NCBI GenBank assembly: GCA_017536845.1
Contig: JAFWCP010000475.1
Span: forward strand, 1-25,598
Direction of reading: 5' to 3'
DNA: 25,598 nt
From: Solobacterium sp.
Lineage (GTDB): Bacteria; Bacillota_I; Bacilli_A; Erysipelotrichales; Erysipelotrichaceae
Positions 7,518 through 14,824 of the stretch are shown piece by piece; position 1 is the stretch's first letter, and each line of letters starts with the position of its first letter. Made by a program: the position numbers and the translations under genes. The notes under the pieces were generated by a model. It did no database searches and had not been told where the DNA came from. It saw only the letters and a program-made list of their open reading frames with translations.

Positions 7518-8612
7518 CTAAAGCAGAAAGAACAGGCAGGCTGCTGCCGCAGCGCCGATCAGGAGGGTCCTGACCGCCAGTTCACGATAGTAGACAGCCT
7601 TGTCTTCCGGCAGGTTGCCGACGAACTTGCCGGTCTGGCCGTTCATGGCAAACGTATACTTTGTATTGTTCCAGGTCGTGACCATCAGCCATACCGGATA
7701 GAGGACGTATTTCTCCGTGGTATTCTGCATGCGGATGCAGGACTGCTTTTCCTGTTTGGAATCGTATTCCTTCAGGCTTTCCCTCAGCATGCCGGAAGCA
7801 CTTTCCTTCAGACGCTCAACAGCCCGGGCCCGGCAGTCTTCCACGCCGACGTCATACCGGTCGGCGAAATACCCGGCCAGATACGACGGCTGGAAAGGCA
7901 CGGCCTTGCCGATATCAAAAGGCTCCACCGATTCCATCATCTCATCGTCCGCCTTGGTGGAAGCATCGACGGGAATATTGCGGAAGGACATCGTGCCGGT
8001 ACGGCTGACGTCAAACGTCTTCTTTTCTTCCGTCTTGATTCCGTTGTTTTCAATGATGCGGGTGGTTTCCGCTTCGTAACGGGCCTGCGCCTCAACATCC
8101 GCGTCATAGAGCCAGAACGGAACATAGACGCCTTTGATCTCATCTATGTGGTTTTCTGACGTAAACACCTTGGGCAGCAGTTTCTTGCCTTTCAGGTGTT
8201 TCCGGAACGCTTCCTTTGCCTGTTCCTTGTCCAGCTGGAACGGAATCACCAGATCCGGCTTTAAGGAACCTGATACATTGTCGTTCATGACAATCTGGTT
8301 GCCGCAGTACGGGCAGGAAGAAGCCGCTGTCGTCTTGTCGGTCAGGATGATGCCGCCGCAGGAACGGCAGACATATTCCGCCATGCCGGAGAGTTCATCC
8401 GGATTCCATTCCTGGGTCTGCCCCGCCGACCAGGCAATCTGGTCATGCATTTCCTCATCCAGGGAAGAGCCGGTTTCACCGGTGGTGGAAACCGTCAGAT
8501 CCTCAGTGGCAAAGGAGCTCCCGCAGTAATCACATTTCATCTTCTGCGTTTCACTGTCGAAATGCAGAGGTCCGCCGCAGGCCGGACACTTGTACTCGCT
8601 TAATGTTGCCAT
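7518..8612 (-). CDS. Zinc-ribbon (TFIIB-type) membrane-tethered protein, YdjG-like
   Basis: A 364-residue protein starting M-A-T-L-S-E-Y-K-C-P-A-C-G. It carries two four-cysteine zinc ribbons, C9-x2-C12/C27-x2-C30 and C82-x2-C85/C100-x2-C103, then a soluble central domain with G-V-Y-V-P-F-W-L-Y-D (161-170) and Y-P-V-W-L-M (305-310), and a single C-terminal membrane helix at about 346-363. The layout matches YdjG-type proteins, often mislabelled as helicase-like because of the ribbon. The start at 8612 is set by a TTGGAGG site; upstream in-frame starts run into the SPFH gene. It begins four bases after the SPFH stop, and its ribbon resembles the one at the end of that protein. This supports a shared membrane complex, which is inferred from YdjG/YdjH/YdjI in Bacillus. 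Confidence 0.88.
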   Translation of the reverse strand: MATLSEYKCPACGGPLHFDSETQKMKCDYCGSSFATEDLTVSTTGETGSSLDEEMHDQIAWSAGQTQEWNPDELSGMAEYVCRSCGGIILTDKTTAASSCPYCGNQIVMNDNVSGSLKPDLVIPFQLDKEQAKEAFRKHLKGKKLLPKVFTSENHIDEIKGVYVPFWLYDADVEAQARYEAETTRIIENNGIKTEEKKTFDVSRTGTMSFRNIPVDASTKADDEMMESVEPFDIGKAVPFQPSYLAGYFADRYDVGVEDCRARAVERLKESASGMLRESLKEYDSKQEKQSCIRMQNTTEKYVLYPVWLMVTTWNNTKYTFAMNGQTGKFVGNLPEDKAVYYRELAVRTLLIGAAAAACLFFLL

Positions 8613-8616
8613 ATTT

Positions 8617-9699
8617 CTATTCCTCCAATTGCGTGCCGCATTCCATGCAGAAGCGGCCGGTATTTTCTTTGCCGCAGACCGGGCAGATCCGGACGGCATC
8701 AGGGCGCCGGAACAGGCTGCCGGCTGCCGCGCCGCCGACATTTGTCACCATGTCAACGCCGACAAAACCGTTCATGGCGCCGCCGGGATTATTGGCCGCA
8801 TCCTTGATGCCCTGGGCCACTGCGGATGTAAGCGTCGCGTTGGCAAGAGCGCCGTTGGTGTATGCAGCATCCTTCTGCATCTGCTTCAGCATCTTTTCGT
8901 CTTCTTCATCCGCCTTGATGCTGGAAACGCCGAACGATACGATTTCAAGACCTCTGAGGTTTCTCCACTTTGCAGAAAGCACATCGTTGAGGACGTCTGC
9001 CATTTCCTGGGTGTGGCCGATGACGGACGAATAACGGATGCCCTGTTCGCTCAGCCTTGCAAAGGTCGGCTGCAGCGCTGTTAAGAGTTCTGTTCTTAAC
9101 TGGTCGGAGATCTGTGATACCTTGTATTCATTGGCAAAGTTGCCGCAGACGTTCGTGTAGAACAGGACAGGGTCGGCAACCTTGAGGGAGTATTCACCGA
9201 AGCACTTGACGTTGATGTCAATGTCGATGCCTGCCCTCTGGTCAACAACTCTGAAAGGTACCGGTGACGGTGTGCCGTACTTGTTGCCTACGAGCTCCTT
9301 CGTGTTGAAGAAGTACACTCTCTGGTCGCTGGCCGGCTGGCCGCCGTAGGTGAAACGCTTGCCGATTTCCGCAAAGACGTCCTTGATCGACTGGCCCAGG
9401 GAGCCTGTTAACAGAGACGGCGCTGTCTTGTTGTCATACTTGTATTCGCCCGGTTCGGCGCAGATGTCAACGACCTGGCCGTTTTCGACGATAAGCATGC
9501 ACTGACCGTCCGCAACCGCGATCATTGAACCGTCGGTGATGACATTGTCATTGCCTCTGTTGGAAGAGAAGCCCTGTACTTTTTTCTTTGCCTTGACGGC
9601 GATGGTATCAGCGGGAATCGCTTCATAATAGAAATATTCCTTCCACTGATCACGCATGGTGGATCCGGCGGCACTGATGACTGCCTGAATGAGTCCCAT
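8617..9699 (-). CDS. SPFH-domain protein with C-terminal zinc ribbon, YdjI-like
   Basis: A 360-residue cytosolic protein. It begins M-G-L-I-Q-A-V, followed by W-K-E-Y-F-Y-Y-E-A-I-P and the SPFH core with I-A-V-A-D-G-Q-C-M-L-I-V-E-N-G-Q-V, E-P-G-E-Y and D-I-D-I-N-V-K-C-F-G-E-Y-S (about 20-265). A charged helix follows (E-E-D-E-K-M-L-K-Q-M-Q), then a glycine/alanine-rich linker and a zinc ribbon C339-x2-C342/C351-x2-C354. This order matches the YdjI group, sometimes annotated as virion core protein. SPFH proteins form membrane-associated rings or scaffolds; B. subtilis YdjI recruits PspA to the membrane with YdjG/YdjH. It is the first gene of a four-gene operon with a perfect AAAGGAGG site. No pspA homologue is present within the window. 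Confidence 0.92.
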   Translation of the reverse strand: MGLIQAVISAAGSTMRDQWKEYFYYEAIPADTIAVKAKKKVQGFSSNRGNDNVITDGSMIAVADGQCMLIVENGQVVDICAEPGEYKYDNKTAPSLLTGSLGQSIKDVFAEIGKRFTYGGQPASDQRVYFFNTKELVGNKYGTPSPVPFRVVDQRAGIDIDINVKCFGEYSLKVADPVLFYTNVCGNFANEYKVSQISDQLRTELLTALQPTFARLSEQGIRYSSVIGHTQEMADVLNDVLSAKWRNLRGLEIVSFGVSSIKADEEDEKMLKQMQKDAAYTNGALANATLTSAVAQGIKDAANNPGGAMNGFVGVDMVTNVGGAAAGSLFRRPDAVRICPVCGKENTGRFCMECGTQLEE

Positions 9700-9728
9700 A
9701 TTTTCCTCCTTTCGTTTTATTATGATTT

Positions 9729-9746
9729 TAATCAGTAATGATTATA
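9729..9746 (-). promoter_or_regulatory. Probable -10 of SPFH operon overlapped by an inverted repeat
   Basis: Minus strand TATAAT at 9746-9741, about 42 bases above the start codon. No good -35 box is seen at the usual distance. The -10 is overlapped by the perfect inverted repeat TAATCA-GTAA-TGATTA (9729-9744), which could be an operator; that is inference. Confidence 0.5.
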
Positions 9747-9784
9747 CCCGTTTTCAGATTTTTCTCACCACCCGTGTGGGGAGT

Positions 9785-9813
9785 TTTCAAATACCTTTTA
9801 AGAAAGATATAAT
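9785..9813 (+). promoter_or_regulatory. Probable promoter of the 5'-nucleotidase gene
   Basis: TATAAT at 9808-9813, with TTTCAA at 9785-9790 giving a 17-base spacer. The -35 match is weak but the -10 is consensus. The start codon is 27 bases downstream of the -10, with GAGGAGG in between. Confidence 0.6.
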
Positions 9814-9839
9814 AAATCCGACAGAGGAGGACCTGGCTT

Positions 9840-11300
9840 ATGGCGAAAAAACAGTTAACCATCTTACATTCCAACGACATGCACGGTGATTTCCTGGCGA
9901 AGGAAATCGACGGGAAGCAGCACGGCGGCATTGCCCGTCTGTCCGGCTATGTCAGAAAAGTCCGGGCCGAAGAGAAAAACGTCATCTATGCCATGGCCGA
10001 CGACATGTTCCGGGGTTCCATCATCGATGAAGAATATCTCGGCCTTTCCACCATCAACCTCGTCAACCTGCTGGGCGTTGATGTTGCGACATTGGGCAAT
10101 CATGAAGTGGACTACGGCCTTTCTCACCTGCTGTTCTTAGAGAAGTGCGCCCGTTTCCCGATCATCAATGCCAACATGTTTGTAACCCTCAACCGGACAC
10201 GGCTGTTTACGCCCTGCCTCAACATTGACATTGACGGCATGCGGATCCTGTTCATCGGCATCCTGACCGAGGAAGTGCTGGCCTCCACCCGCAGTGAGCG
10301 GATCATCGGCACCTTTATTGATATTGAACAGGCTGCCCGGGAAGTCAATGTCATCTGCGACAACTACCGCACCCGGAACACCGACCTGACGATCCTGCTG
10401 ACCCATATCGGCATTGAAGAAGACCGCAGGCTTGCCGCCCTGCTTTCCAAAGACGCCGGCGTCGACATCATCATCGGCGGCCACAGCCACACCTTCATGG
10501 ATGCCCCGGAAGTGGTCAACGGCATTCCCATTGTCCAGGCCGGCACCGGCACGGGCCTGATTGGCCGCTTTGACCTGGAATATGATACCTGGTTTCACAG
10601 GCTGACGAAGATGGAATGGCGGGCCGTTTCCCTCAGCGAAGATGTCTGCAGTGAAGATGAAACGATGAAGCTCATGCTGATGTCGTTCAAGAACGAAACC
10701 GATGAGAAATACCTGCGCATCATCACCCACCTGAACCGGAAGCTCACCCATCTGACAAGGACTGAAGAAACCGAGCTTGGCAACCTGTATGCCGACATCC
10801 TGCAGGATGAATCCTCTTTTGACATCACCTTCATGGGCACCGGCTCCATCCGCAAAAAGGAATTCGGCCCCCTGATCACCAGGCAGGAGTTGATTGAAAA
10901 CACGCCGTTTGACGATTCCCTGCACATGCTGAAAGTGACGGGGGCACAGTTGAAGAAGATGCTTCTGTATATCTTCCGGGATGAAGCCTGGGAGGGACAT
11001 ACCGAGTTCTACAACTTCTCCCGCGGCTGTCATTTTGTCTACCGGAAATCCACCCACACCCTGGAAACGTGTGAATTCCGGGGGAAGCCGGTAGAGGATG
11101 ACCAGGAGATCCTGATCGCGATGCTGAAATACCACTTTGAAAACTTCGACGAGTTCTTCGGCATCTCCCGCTCCCTGGTGGAACAGAACATGAAGGCAAG
11201 GACCATTGCCATCTCCGTCAACAACATCTACGAGGAATACTTTGCCACCCATCCCAACCTTGATTCCCATGTCGAAGAAAGGATCGTCATCCTGGACTAA
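9840..11300 (+). CDS. 5'-nucleotidase/UshA-type metallophosphoesterase, cytosolic form
   Basis: A 486-residue protein with the two-domain layout of the 5'-nucleotidase family. The N-terminal metallophosphoesterase has its metal-binding motifs in order: S-N-D13-M-H15-G-D, D54-D55-M-F-R-G-S, G-N87-H88-E-V-D-Y-G, L-T-H189-I-G and G-G-H215-S-H217. The C-terminal nucleotidase domain spans about 300-465, with M-G-T-G-S-I-R (332-338), where relatives often have N-G-G-x-R, and N-T-P-F-D-D-S. The family removes phosphate from nucleotides or related phosphoesters. Unlike secreted UshA/CpdB enzymes there is no signal peptide: the metal site starts ten residues from the N terminus. An intracellular role resembling B. 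subtilis YunD is likely. The GAGGAGG site and consensus -10 support the start at 9840. Confidence 0.92.
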   Translation: MAKKQLTILHSNDMHGDFLAKEIDGKQHGGIARLSGYVRKVRAEEKNVIYAMADDMFRGSIIDEEYLGLSTINLVNLLGVDVATLGNHEVDYGLSHLLFLEKCARFPIINANMFVTLNRTRLFTPCLNIDIDGMRILFIGILTEEVLASTRSERIIGTFIDIEQAAREVNVICDNYRTRNTDLTILLTHIGIEEDRRLAALLSKDAGVDIIIGGHSHTFMDAPEVVNGIPIVQAGTGTGLIGRFDLEYDTWFHRLTKMEWRAVSLSEDVCSEDETMKLMLMSFKNETDEKYLRIITHLNRKLTHLTRTEETELGNLYADILQDESSFDITFMGTGSIRKKEFGPLITRQELIENTPFDDSLHMLKVTGAQLKKMLLYIFRDEAWEGHTEFYNFSRGCHFVYRKSTHTLETCEFRGKPVEDDQEILIAMLKYHFENFDEFFGISRSLVEQNMKARTIAISVNNIYEEYFATHPNLDSHVEERIVILD

Positions 11301-12264
11301 CCTGCATTGTGACGAAAAGGACCAGCCTGCCGCTGGTCCTTTTGACTGTTTCCAGACCGTGAAAATCACTGTTCCGCATGGGGAAGAAAAGACGGCCGCA
11401 GTTTACTGTCTGTTCCCCGCCGCACATCCTCCAGGCATGGTCAGACGCTTCTTTTGCCGGCCGTTCCCGGTAGATCAGATAGTATTCCGGCATGCCGATG
11501 TCCTGCACCATGAAGACAATGGTCCGGTTCCCGTCTGCACTGGGTGAAGCAATCTTCCGCACGTTCTCAGGGCCCTGTGCCCCTTCCTGGAAGAGGTAAT
11601 GTTCTTCAACAAGATACGGTTTCAGATTCTTCAGGTCGTAGTCATAATCAAACGGGTCGGGAACATTCTCATAGACGTACAGCCGCATTGCCTTCTCATT
11701 CATGACATCCTGGGAATAGAAAGCAGACAGCTGTTCCCCCTGCAGCAGGGCGCCGGGGAGCCTGTCGCTGCCGGTTCTGGGTTCCTCTCCTTTTTCCTGA
11801 TAAGCCATGGTGTACTGGGCCGCATCGGCATTGACATCCATCCGGGTATCTGTTTCCGCAAGCACATTGCCGTTCAGTGTCCAGCGATAATGCGCCTGGT
11901 AACAGATGGCCTGCAGTTCCCAGATATTCTCTTCCGGCAGTTCCAGGATGGCTTGGCTCTGCGGCATTCTGATTTCAAATTTCTGCTCGTGAATGACGGT
12001 TTCCCTGTCGCCCTGGATCCTGACAACCTGCAGAACGTTGCCGGCATTGGCCATCAGATGGGAAAGGAGTGACAGCCATTCGATTTTCGTAAAGTCAGAC
12101 ACCTCAGAAACACTTGCAGATATGATTCGCGGAACCGCTTTGAACCACACGGCAGAAAGATACGGGATAGCCCTGCAGCACTGCAGAACAGGATCAGTGA
12201 GACCGCGAACTGTTATCATATGACACTGTTGAGCCAGACCCAGGCTGCCCTGCCGCAGTATCAT
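11287..12264 (-). CDS. Hypothetical protein, start unclear and possibly 5'-damaged
   Basis: A 325-codon open frame. From about residue 55 (D-F-T-K-I-E-W-L-S-L-L) to about 290 the composition is protein-like, with motifs such as L-P-E-E-N-I-W-E-L-Q, D-P-F-D-Y-D-Y-D-L-K and M-V-Q-D-I-G-M-P-E-Y-Y-L-I-Y. I do not recognise a family. The first 50 residues are unconvincing and no ribosome site precedes the candidate starts at 12264, 12219 or the later in-frame methionine near residue 71. The last codons read through the hairpin terminator of the convergent 5'-nucleotidase gene and overlap its end by 14 bases. Both ends therefore look abnormal, suggesting a gene that lost its original start (and perhaps its stop), or a remnant of a longer protein. 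Confidence 0.5.
   Translation of the reverse strand: MILRQGSLGLAQQCHMITVRGLTDPVLQCCRAIPYLSAVWFKAVPRIISASVSEVSDFTKIEWLSLLSHLMANAGNVLQVVRIQGDRETVIHEQKFEIRMPQSQAILELPEENIWELQAICYQAHYRWTLNGNVLAETDTRMDVNADAAQYTMAYQEKGEEPRTGSDRLPGALLQGEQLSAFYSQDVMNEKAMRLYVYENVPDPFDYDYDLKNLKPYLVEEHYLFQEGAQGPENVRKIASPSADGNRTIVFMVQDIGMPEYYLIYRERPAKEASDHAWRMCGGEQTVNCGRLFFPMRNSDFHGLETVKRTSGRLVLFVTMQVSPG
11315..11343. terminator. Bidirectional terminator after the 5'-nucleotidase gene
   Basis: AAAAGGACCAG, loop of seven, CTGGTCCTTTT: a perfect 11-base-pair stem with A and T runs on both sides. It starts 15 bases after the 5'-nucleotidase stop. On the minus strand it lies inside the 3' part of the convergent open frame. 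Confidence 0.9.
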
Positions 12265-12315
12265 CTATAGTTCTGCCGGCTGTCATCCCTCATATCATTC
12301 CGGCAGCGGCTGTGA

Positions 12316-13530
12316 TTATCTCAGCATCCCGATCCCGAATAACAGCATACCGAATCTGCCGGCCGCCTTTTTCACCTGCCTGCCGATTTCAGCAAGGGCT
12401 GGCAGAACAGAACTCTGACCGGCAGACGAGCCGCTGCCTGAGCTCTTTTCCAGTTCATCAATCTTTTTCTTAAGCAGTTCCACTGTATCTTCCAGTTCCT
12501 TCTTTTCTTCTGCACGTGCTTTTCTCTCATCTGCCAGTGCTTTATCCATGGCAGACAATTCTTTATCCTTGGCAGACAACTCCTTATCCTTATTGGCCAG
12601 CGTTGTTTCCATCTCCAGCTTTTCACTCACAACTTCAAAATACTTGCTTATGCAATTCTCTCTGGTTATCATAAAGTCACTTCCTTTCTCGTTAGCTCTG
12701 TCCTGCCGGTATCCCGGAAATCTGCTGTCCAGATAATTCAGCAGGAAGTATCCTTCCGTCCTGCCGATTTCATTCCCTTCCTCAGCCATCTCCTCGATGT
12801 ACTCCCCCACAATCTCGAAATCTTCGTAGGTTGCATCCTTGGTAAAGATCCTCAGCAGGGCATTTTCCTTTCCCTTCAGTTCCCCGTAAGTCACGATATA
12901 AACGGGATCCGCACTGTAGTTACTGACAGAATAAACACCATCTGTCAGCTTTTCAAGTTCAATTTTTCCCTGAACTGCGAAATAATCCAGCAGGCTTTCT
13001 GATATGTCCGGCACGGCGTATACCGTTGCCATCCTGACGGCGTCCGGGTCTTCCTTGCTCAATGAGGAAGAAAGCATCTCCTTGTAATACACTCCTTTGG
13101 CCAGCACAGGCCTTGAAAGATCTTCCCAGAAGGATTTGAACTCGATCACGGAATACGGTGAATACCGGCTCAGGATCCCGAATACCGAATTGTCGTTCTG
13201 TATCTTTTCCGGCAGCCGGATATAGGCATCCGCACGGAACATGTTATGTTCCAACGTCACTTCCGTTTTCAGGCTGCAGCTGACGCCTGTAACCTCCGCC
13301 AGAAGCAGAAGCGCTGAGATGAAAGCCGGATGATGCTCGAGGCCGTACTTCTTCGGCCATCCTGACATCTTCAGCAGTTCCTGCTTCGTGTTTTTCCCAT
13401 GGCTCTCGACAGCCAGTCTGTCAACGACGGGAGACTTTTTCATCGCCGCTGCCTTATTTGTTTTCGAATCCTTCTTCGCATTTTCCGTTTCTGATGCGAT
13501 GACCTTTGTCTTTAAAGTTTCTTCTCTCAT
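12316..13530 (-). CDS. Coiled-coil protein with possible PD-(D/E)XK nuclease-like core
   Basis: A 404-residue protein. The start at 13530 is set by an unusually long AGGAGGAGG site. Domains: a charged, lysine-rich N terminus (1-60); a globular region (about 60-245); a region with G-R-T-E-G (256-260), a phrase common near the end of Rpn-type proteins; a long coiled coil (about 300-362) with repeats K-D-K-E-L-S-A; and a serine/glycine linker with a short hydrophobic end. In the globular part R-A-D101-A-Y-I then V-I-E130-F-K132-S fit the D...E-x-K pattern of PD-(D/E)XK nucleases, with E90 a further candidate. This resembles Rpn/YhgA-type nucleases in layout, but the assignment rests on that motif only. 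A DNA-acting or defence-related role is inference. It is a single-gene unit preceded by a duplicated upstream element. Confidence 0.72.
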   Translation of the reverse strand: MREETLKTKVIASETENAKKDSKTNKAAAMKKSPVVDRLAVESHGKNTKQELLKMSGWPKKYGLEHHPAFISALLLLAEVTGVSCSLKTEVTLEHNMFRADAYIRLPEKIQNDNSVFGILSRYSPYSVIEFKSFWEDLSRPVLAKGVYYKEMLSSSLSKEDPDAVRMATVYAVPDISESLLDYFAVQGKIELEKLTDGVYSVSNYSADPVYIVTYGELKGKENALLRIFTKDATYEDFEIVGEYIEEMAEEGNEIGRTEGYFLLNYLDSRFPGYRQDRANEKGSDFMITRENCISKYFEVVSEKLEMETTLANKDKELSAKDKELSAMDKALADERKARAEEKKELEDTVELLKKKIDELEKSSGSGSSAGQSSVLPALAEIGRQVKKAAGRFGMLLFGIGMLR

Positions 13531-13580
13531 TTCTTTCCTCCTCCTCTTCCGGCGTGTGGGATTCCCGCAGAATCCGGAAT

Positions 13581-13625
13581 CCTCCATTATCTATATAGTC
13601 AGAAGGATTTCAGATGACGCAAAAA
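13581..13625. repeat. 45-base direct repeat, copy 1
   Basis: Matches the copy at 13720-13764 at 39 of 45 positions, including the shared core TATCTATATAGTCAGAA. It lies 51-95 bases above the start of the coiled-coil gene on the minus strand. There the TATATA core and nearby GATAAT could serve as a -10, so it may be that gene's promoter or an operator; this is inference. Confidence 0.75.
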
Positions 13626-13719
13626 TCTTTCCGGATCATTCACGTTTCCTGGAAAGCTGCAGGCAGATCCCCGGCCCGCAAGACGCACTGATCCTCTCGG
13701 CAGGGCCGTAAGCTGCATG

Positions 13720-13764
13720 CCTCCACTATCTATATAGTCAGAAAGATGACAGATGACCGAAAAA
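13720..13764. repeat. 45-base direct repeat, copy 2
   Basis: Second copy of the element with the palindrome CTATATAG at its centre, offset by 139 bases from copy 1. It directly follows, on the minus strand, the T run of the terminator-like hairpin at 13760-13801. Confidence 0.75.
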
Positions 13765-13801
13765 AAAGAAAAAAGTCACCAGCAGAATCATCAGCTGGGA
13801 C
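13760..13801 (-). terminator. Terminator-like hairpin with no evident upstream gene
   Basis: On the minus strand GTCCCAGC, loop of about ten, GCTGG-T-GAC and then TTTTTTCTTTTTTTT. The stem has one bulged base. No protein gene lies just upstream on this strand (13802-14120), so it may end a small RNA or belong to a lost gene. Confidence 0.5.
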
Positions 13802-14052
13802 AGCAAAGTCCTTTTTCAAACCCGGAACAACTGCATCATCCATGATACTGATGTCCGTTTACCTGGCCGACTGAAATACATATCCGTTCCGATATACGAT
13901 ATATGCAACGGCAGCAATCCTGTCTGCCGTTCTGACCCGGACTCTTACAGACTCAGCCGCATCCTCTGCGCCGGTACGAGGAGGCTGTCTCCGCCCGGTG
14001 CATGCAAAATCCTGCCCTGATCCTCATTTTCGTGAATCCGCCGGTTCCGGCT

Positions 14053-14070
14053 GACATGCTTTTGCATGTC
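14053..14070. promoter_or_regulatory. Inverted repeat upstream of the acidic hypothetical gene
   Basis: GACATGC-TTTT-GCATGTC, a perfect seven-base inverted repeat about 50 bases before the ATG at 14121. A possible -10 (TAAAAT, 14092-14097) lies downstream of it, so it sits where an operator or activator site could be. No clear -35 is seen. Confidence 0.4.
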
Positions 14071-14120
14071 CATGATCCGGATTGTCTGTGTTAAAATACT
14101 CAGTACGAGGAGGCACAATC

Positions 14121-14774
14121 ATGAGGAAGATTTCATTCGAACTGGTTAAGGGCATCTTTTCCCAACGCCATTATTACACGGATGGCTATGAAATGTACTG
14201 GTATCAGAAAGCCTGGAGCATCCTGGAACACCAGGGATACACTTCCTATGAGAGAGAAGACACCGCCGCGTATTATCTGGTCTGGCTGAGGGCAGCTGCT
14301 CTTGTCCGGGTGCTGGAGGACTTTACCGCCCTCAAAACGGGCGATATGAATGATGAATATTACTATGAACTGATCAGATTCGAGGTTCCGCCTTTTGTGC
14401 TGGGCCAGGCAGTCAAAGCATTTATCCGTCACGATGATGATCTTTTCTTTGAAGATGAAGAAGAAGGGTGCAGATATCTTCTTGAAAAGCTTTCCCGTGA
14501 GGTGTTTGCGGCCATAGGCAAAGAAATGACGGTCAGACAGGTTTATGGCTGGATGTATGCTTTGGGCGGTGACGGCCTGCTCCTACCGGAAGAAGACGAC
14601 ATGTATCATGAAGAGGAAGAAGAAGATTTCGAACCTCGTCTCAGCATCAGCTGTTATGAGGAATATGAAAAAGCTGTCGAAGAGGCATTGCCGTTTATTA
14701 CAAAACCGGTGTGGATCGCTGATCTTTTCGAAGCCATGCCGGCTTTTGCGTTTCTTGACGGTCTGATGCAGTAA
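14121..14774 (+). CDS. Acidic hypothetical protein
   Basis: A 217-residue soluble protein with no signal peptide or membrane segment; I do not recognise the family. The N-terminal part is aromatic (S-Q-R-H-Y-Y-T-D-G-Y-E-M-Y-W-Y-Q-K) and helical. There are two strongly acidic runs, F-F-E-D-E-E-E at about 109-115 and H-E-E-E-E-E-D-F-E at about 162-170. The start at 14121 is chosen because GAGGAGG lies seven bases upstream; a further in-frame start at 14082 lies above that site. It is a single gene on the plus strand, convergent with the response-regulator gene whose terminator lies in the 37-base gap. Context (repeat-rich upstream DNA, a possible nuclease next door) suggests an accessory gene. 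Confidence 0.75.
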   Translation: MRKISFELVKGIFSQRHYYTDGYEMYWYQKAWSILEHQGYTSYEREDTAAYYLVWLRAAALVRVLEDFTALKTGDMNDEYYYELIRFEVPPFVLGQAVKAFIRHDDDLFFEDEEEGCRYLLEKLSREVFAAIGKEMTVRQVYGWMYALGGDGLLLPEEDDMYHEEEEEDFEPRLSISCYEEYEKAVEEALPFITKPVWIADLFEAMPAFAFLDGLMQ

Positions 14775-14796
14775 ACCCAGGAACATTCCATATCAC

Positions 14797-14824
14797 AAAA
14801 CAGCCCCCTGTTCAGAACAGGGGG
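14797..14824 (-). terminator. Terminator of the three-gene signalling operon
   Basis: On the minus strand CCCCCTGTT, three-base loop, AACAGGGGG, then CTGTTTTG. The left arm includes the last codons and stop of the response-regulator gene (14812-14814). Confidence 0.8.

Larger units (their letters stand above)
13531..14120. other. Gene-poor 590-base region with repeats
   Basis: No convincing coding sequence. It holds two copies of a 45-base element (13581-13625, 13720-13764), a minus-strand terminator-like hairpin (13760-13801), a 12-base repeat GTACGAGGAGGC (13974-13985 and 14103-14114, the second serving as ribosome site of the next gene) and an inverted repeat (14053-14070). The composition suggests decayed or regulatory DNA. 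Confidence 0.6.

Noticed and set aside
10137..11369. 410-codon minus-strand frame opposite the 5'-nucleotidase
   Set aside because: The plus strand holds all metal-binding motifs of a known family; the minus frame has no ribosome site and crosses the terminator.
13581..13764. Two-copy repeat considered as a CRISPR array
   Set aside because: Only two imperfect copies, a spacing far above normal spacer length and no cas genes.
13757..14018. Plus-strand open frame of about 87 codons
   Set aside because: It has no ATG, GTG or TTG start, begins in an A run and has no ribosome site; an open stretch of this length can occur by chance.
14002..14094. 30-residue plus-strand ORF before the acidic hypothetical gene
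   Set aside because: Its nearest GAGGAGG lies 17 bases upstream, too far for normal initiation, and the peptide shows no leader-peptide codon bias.
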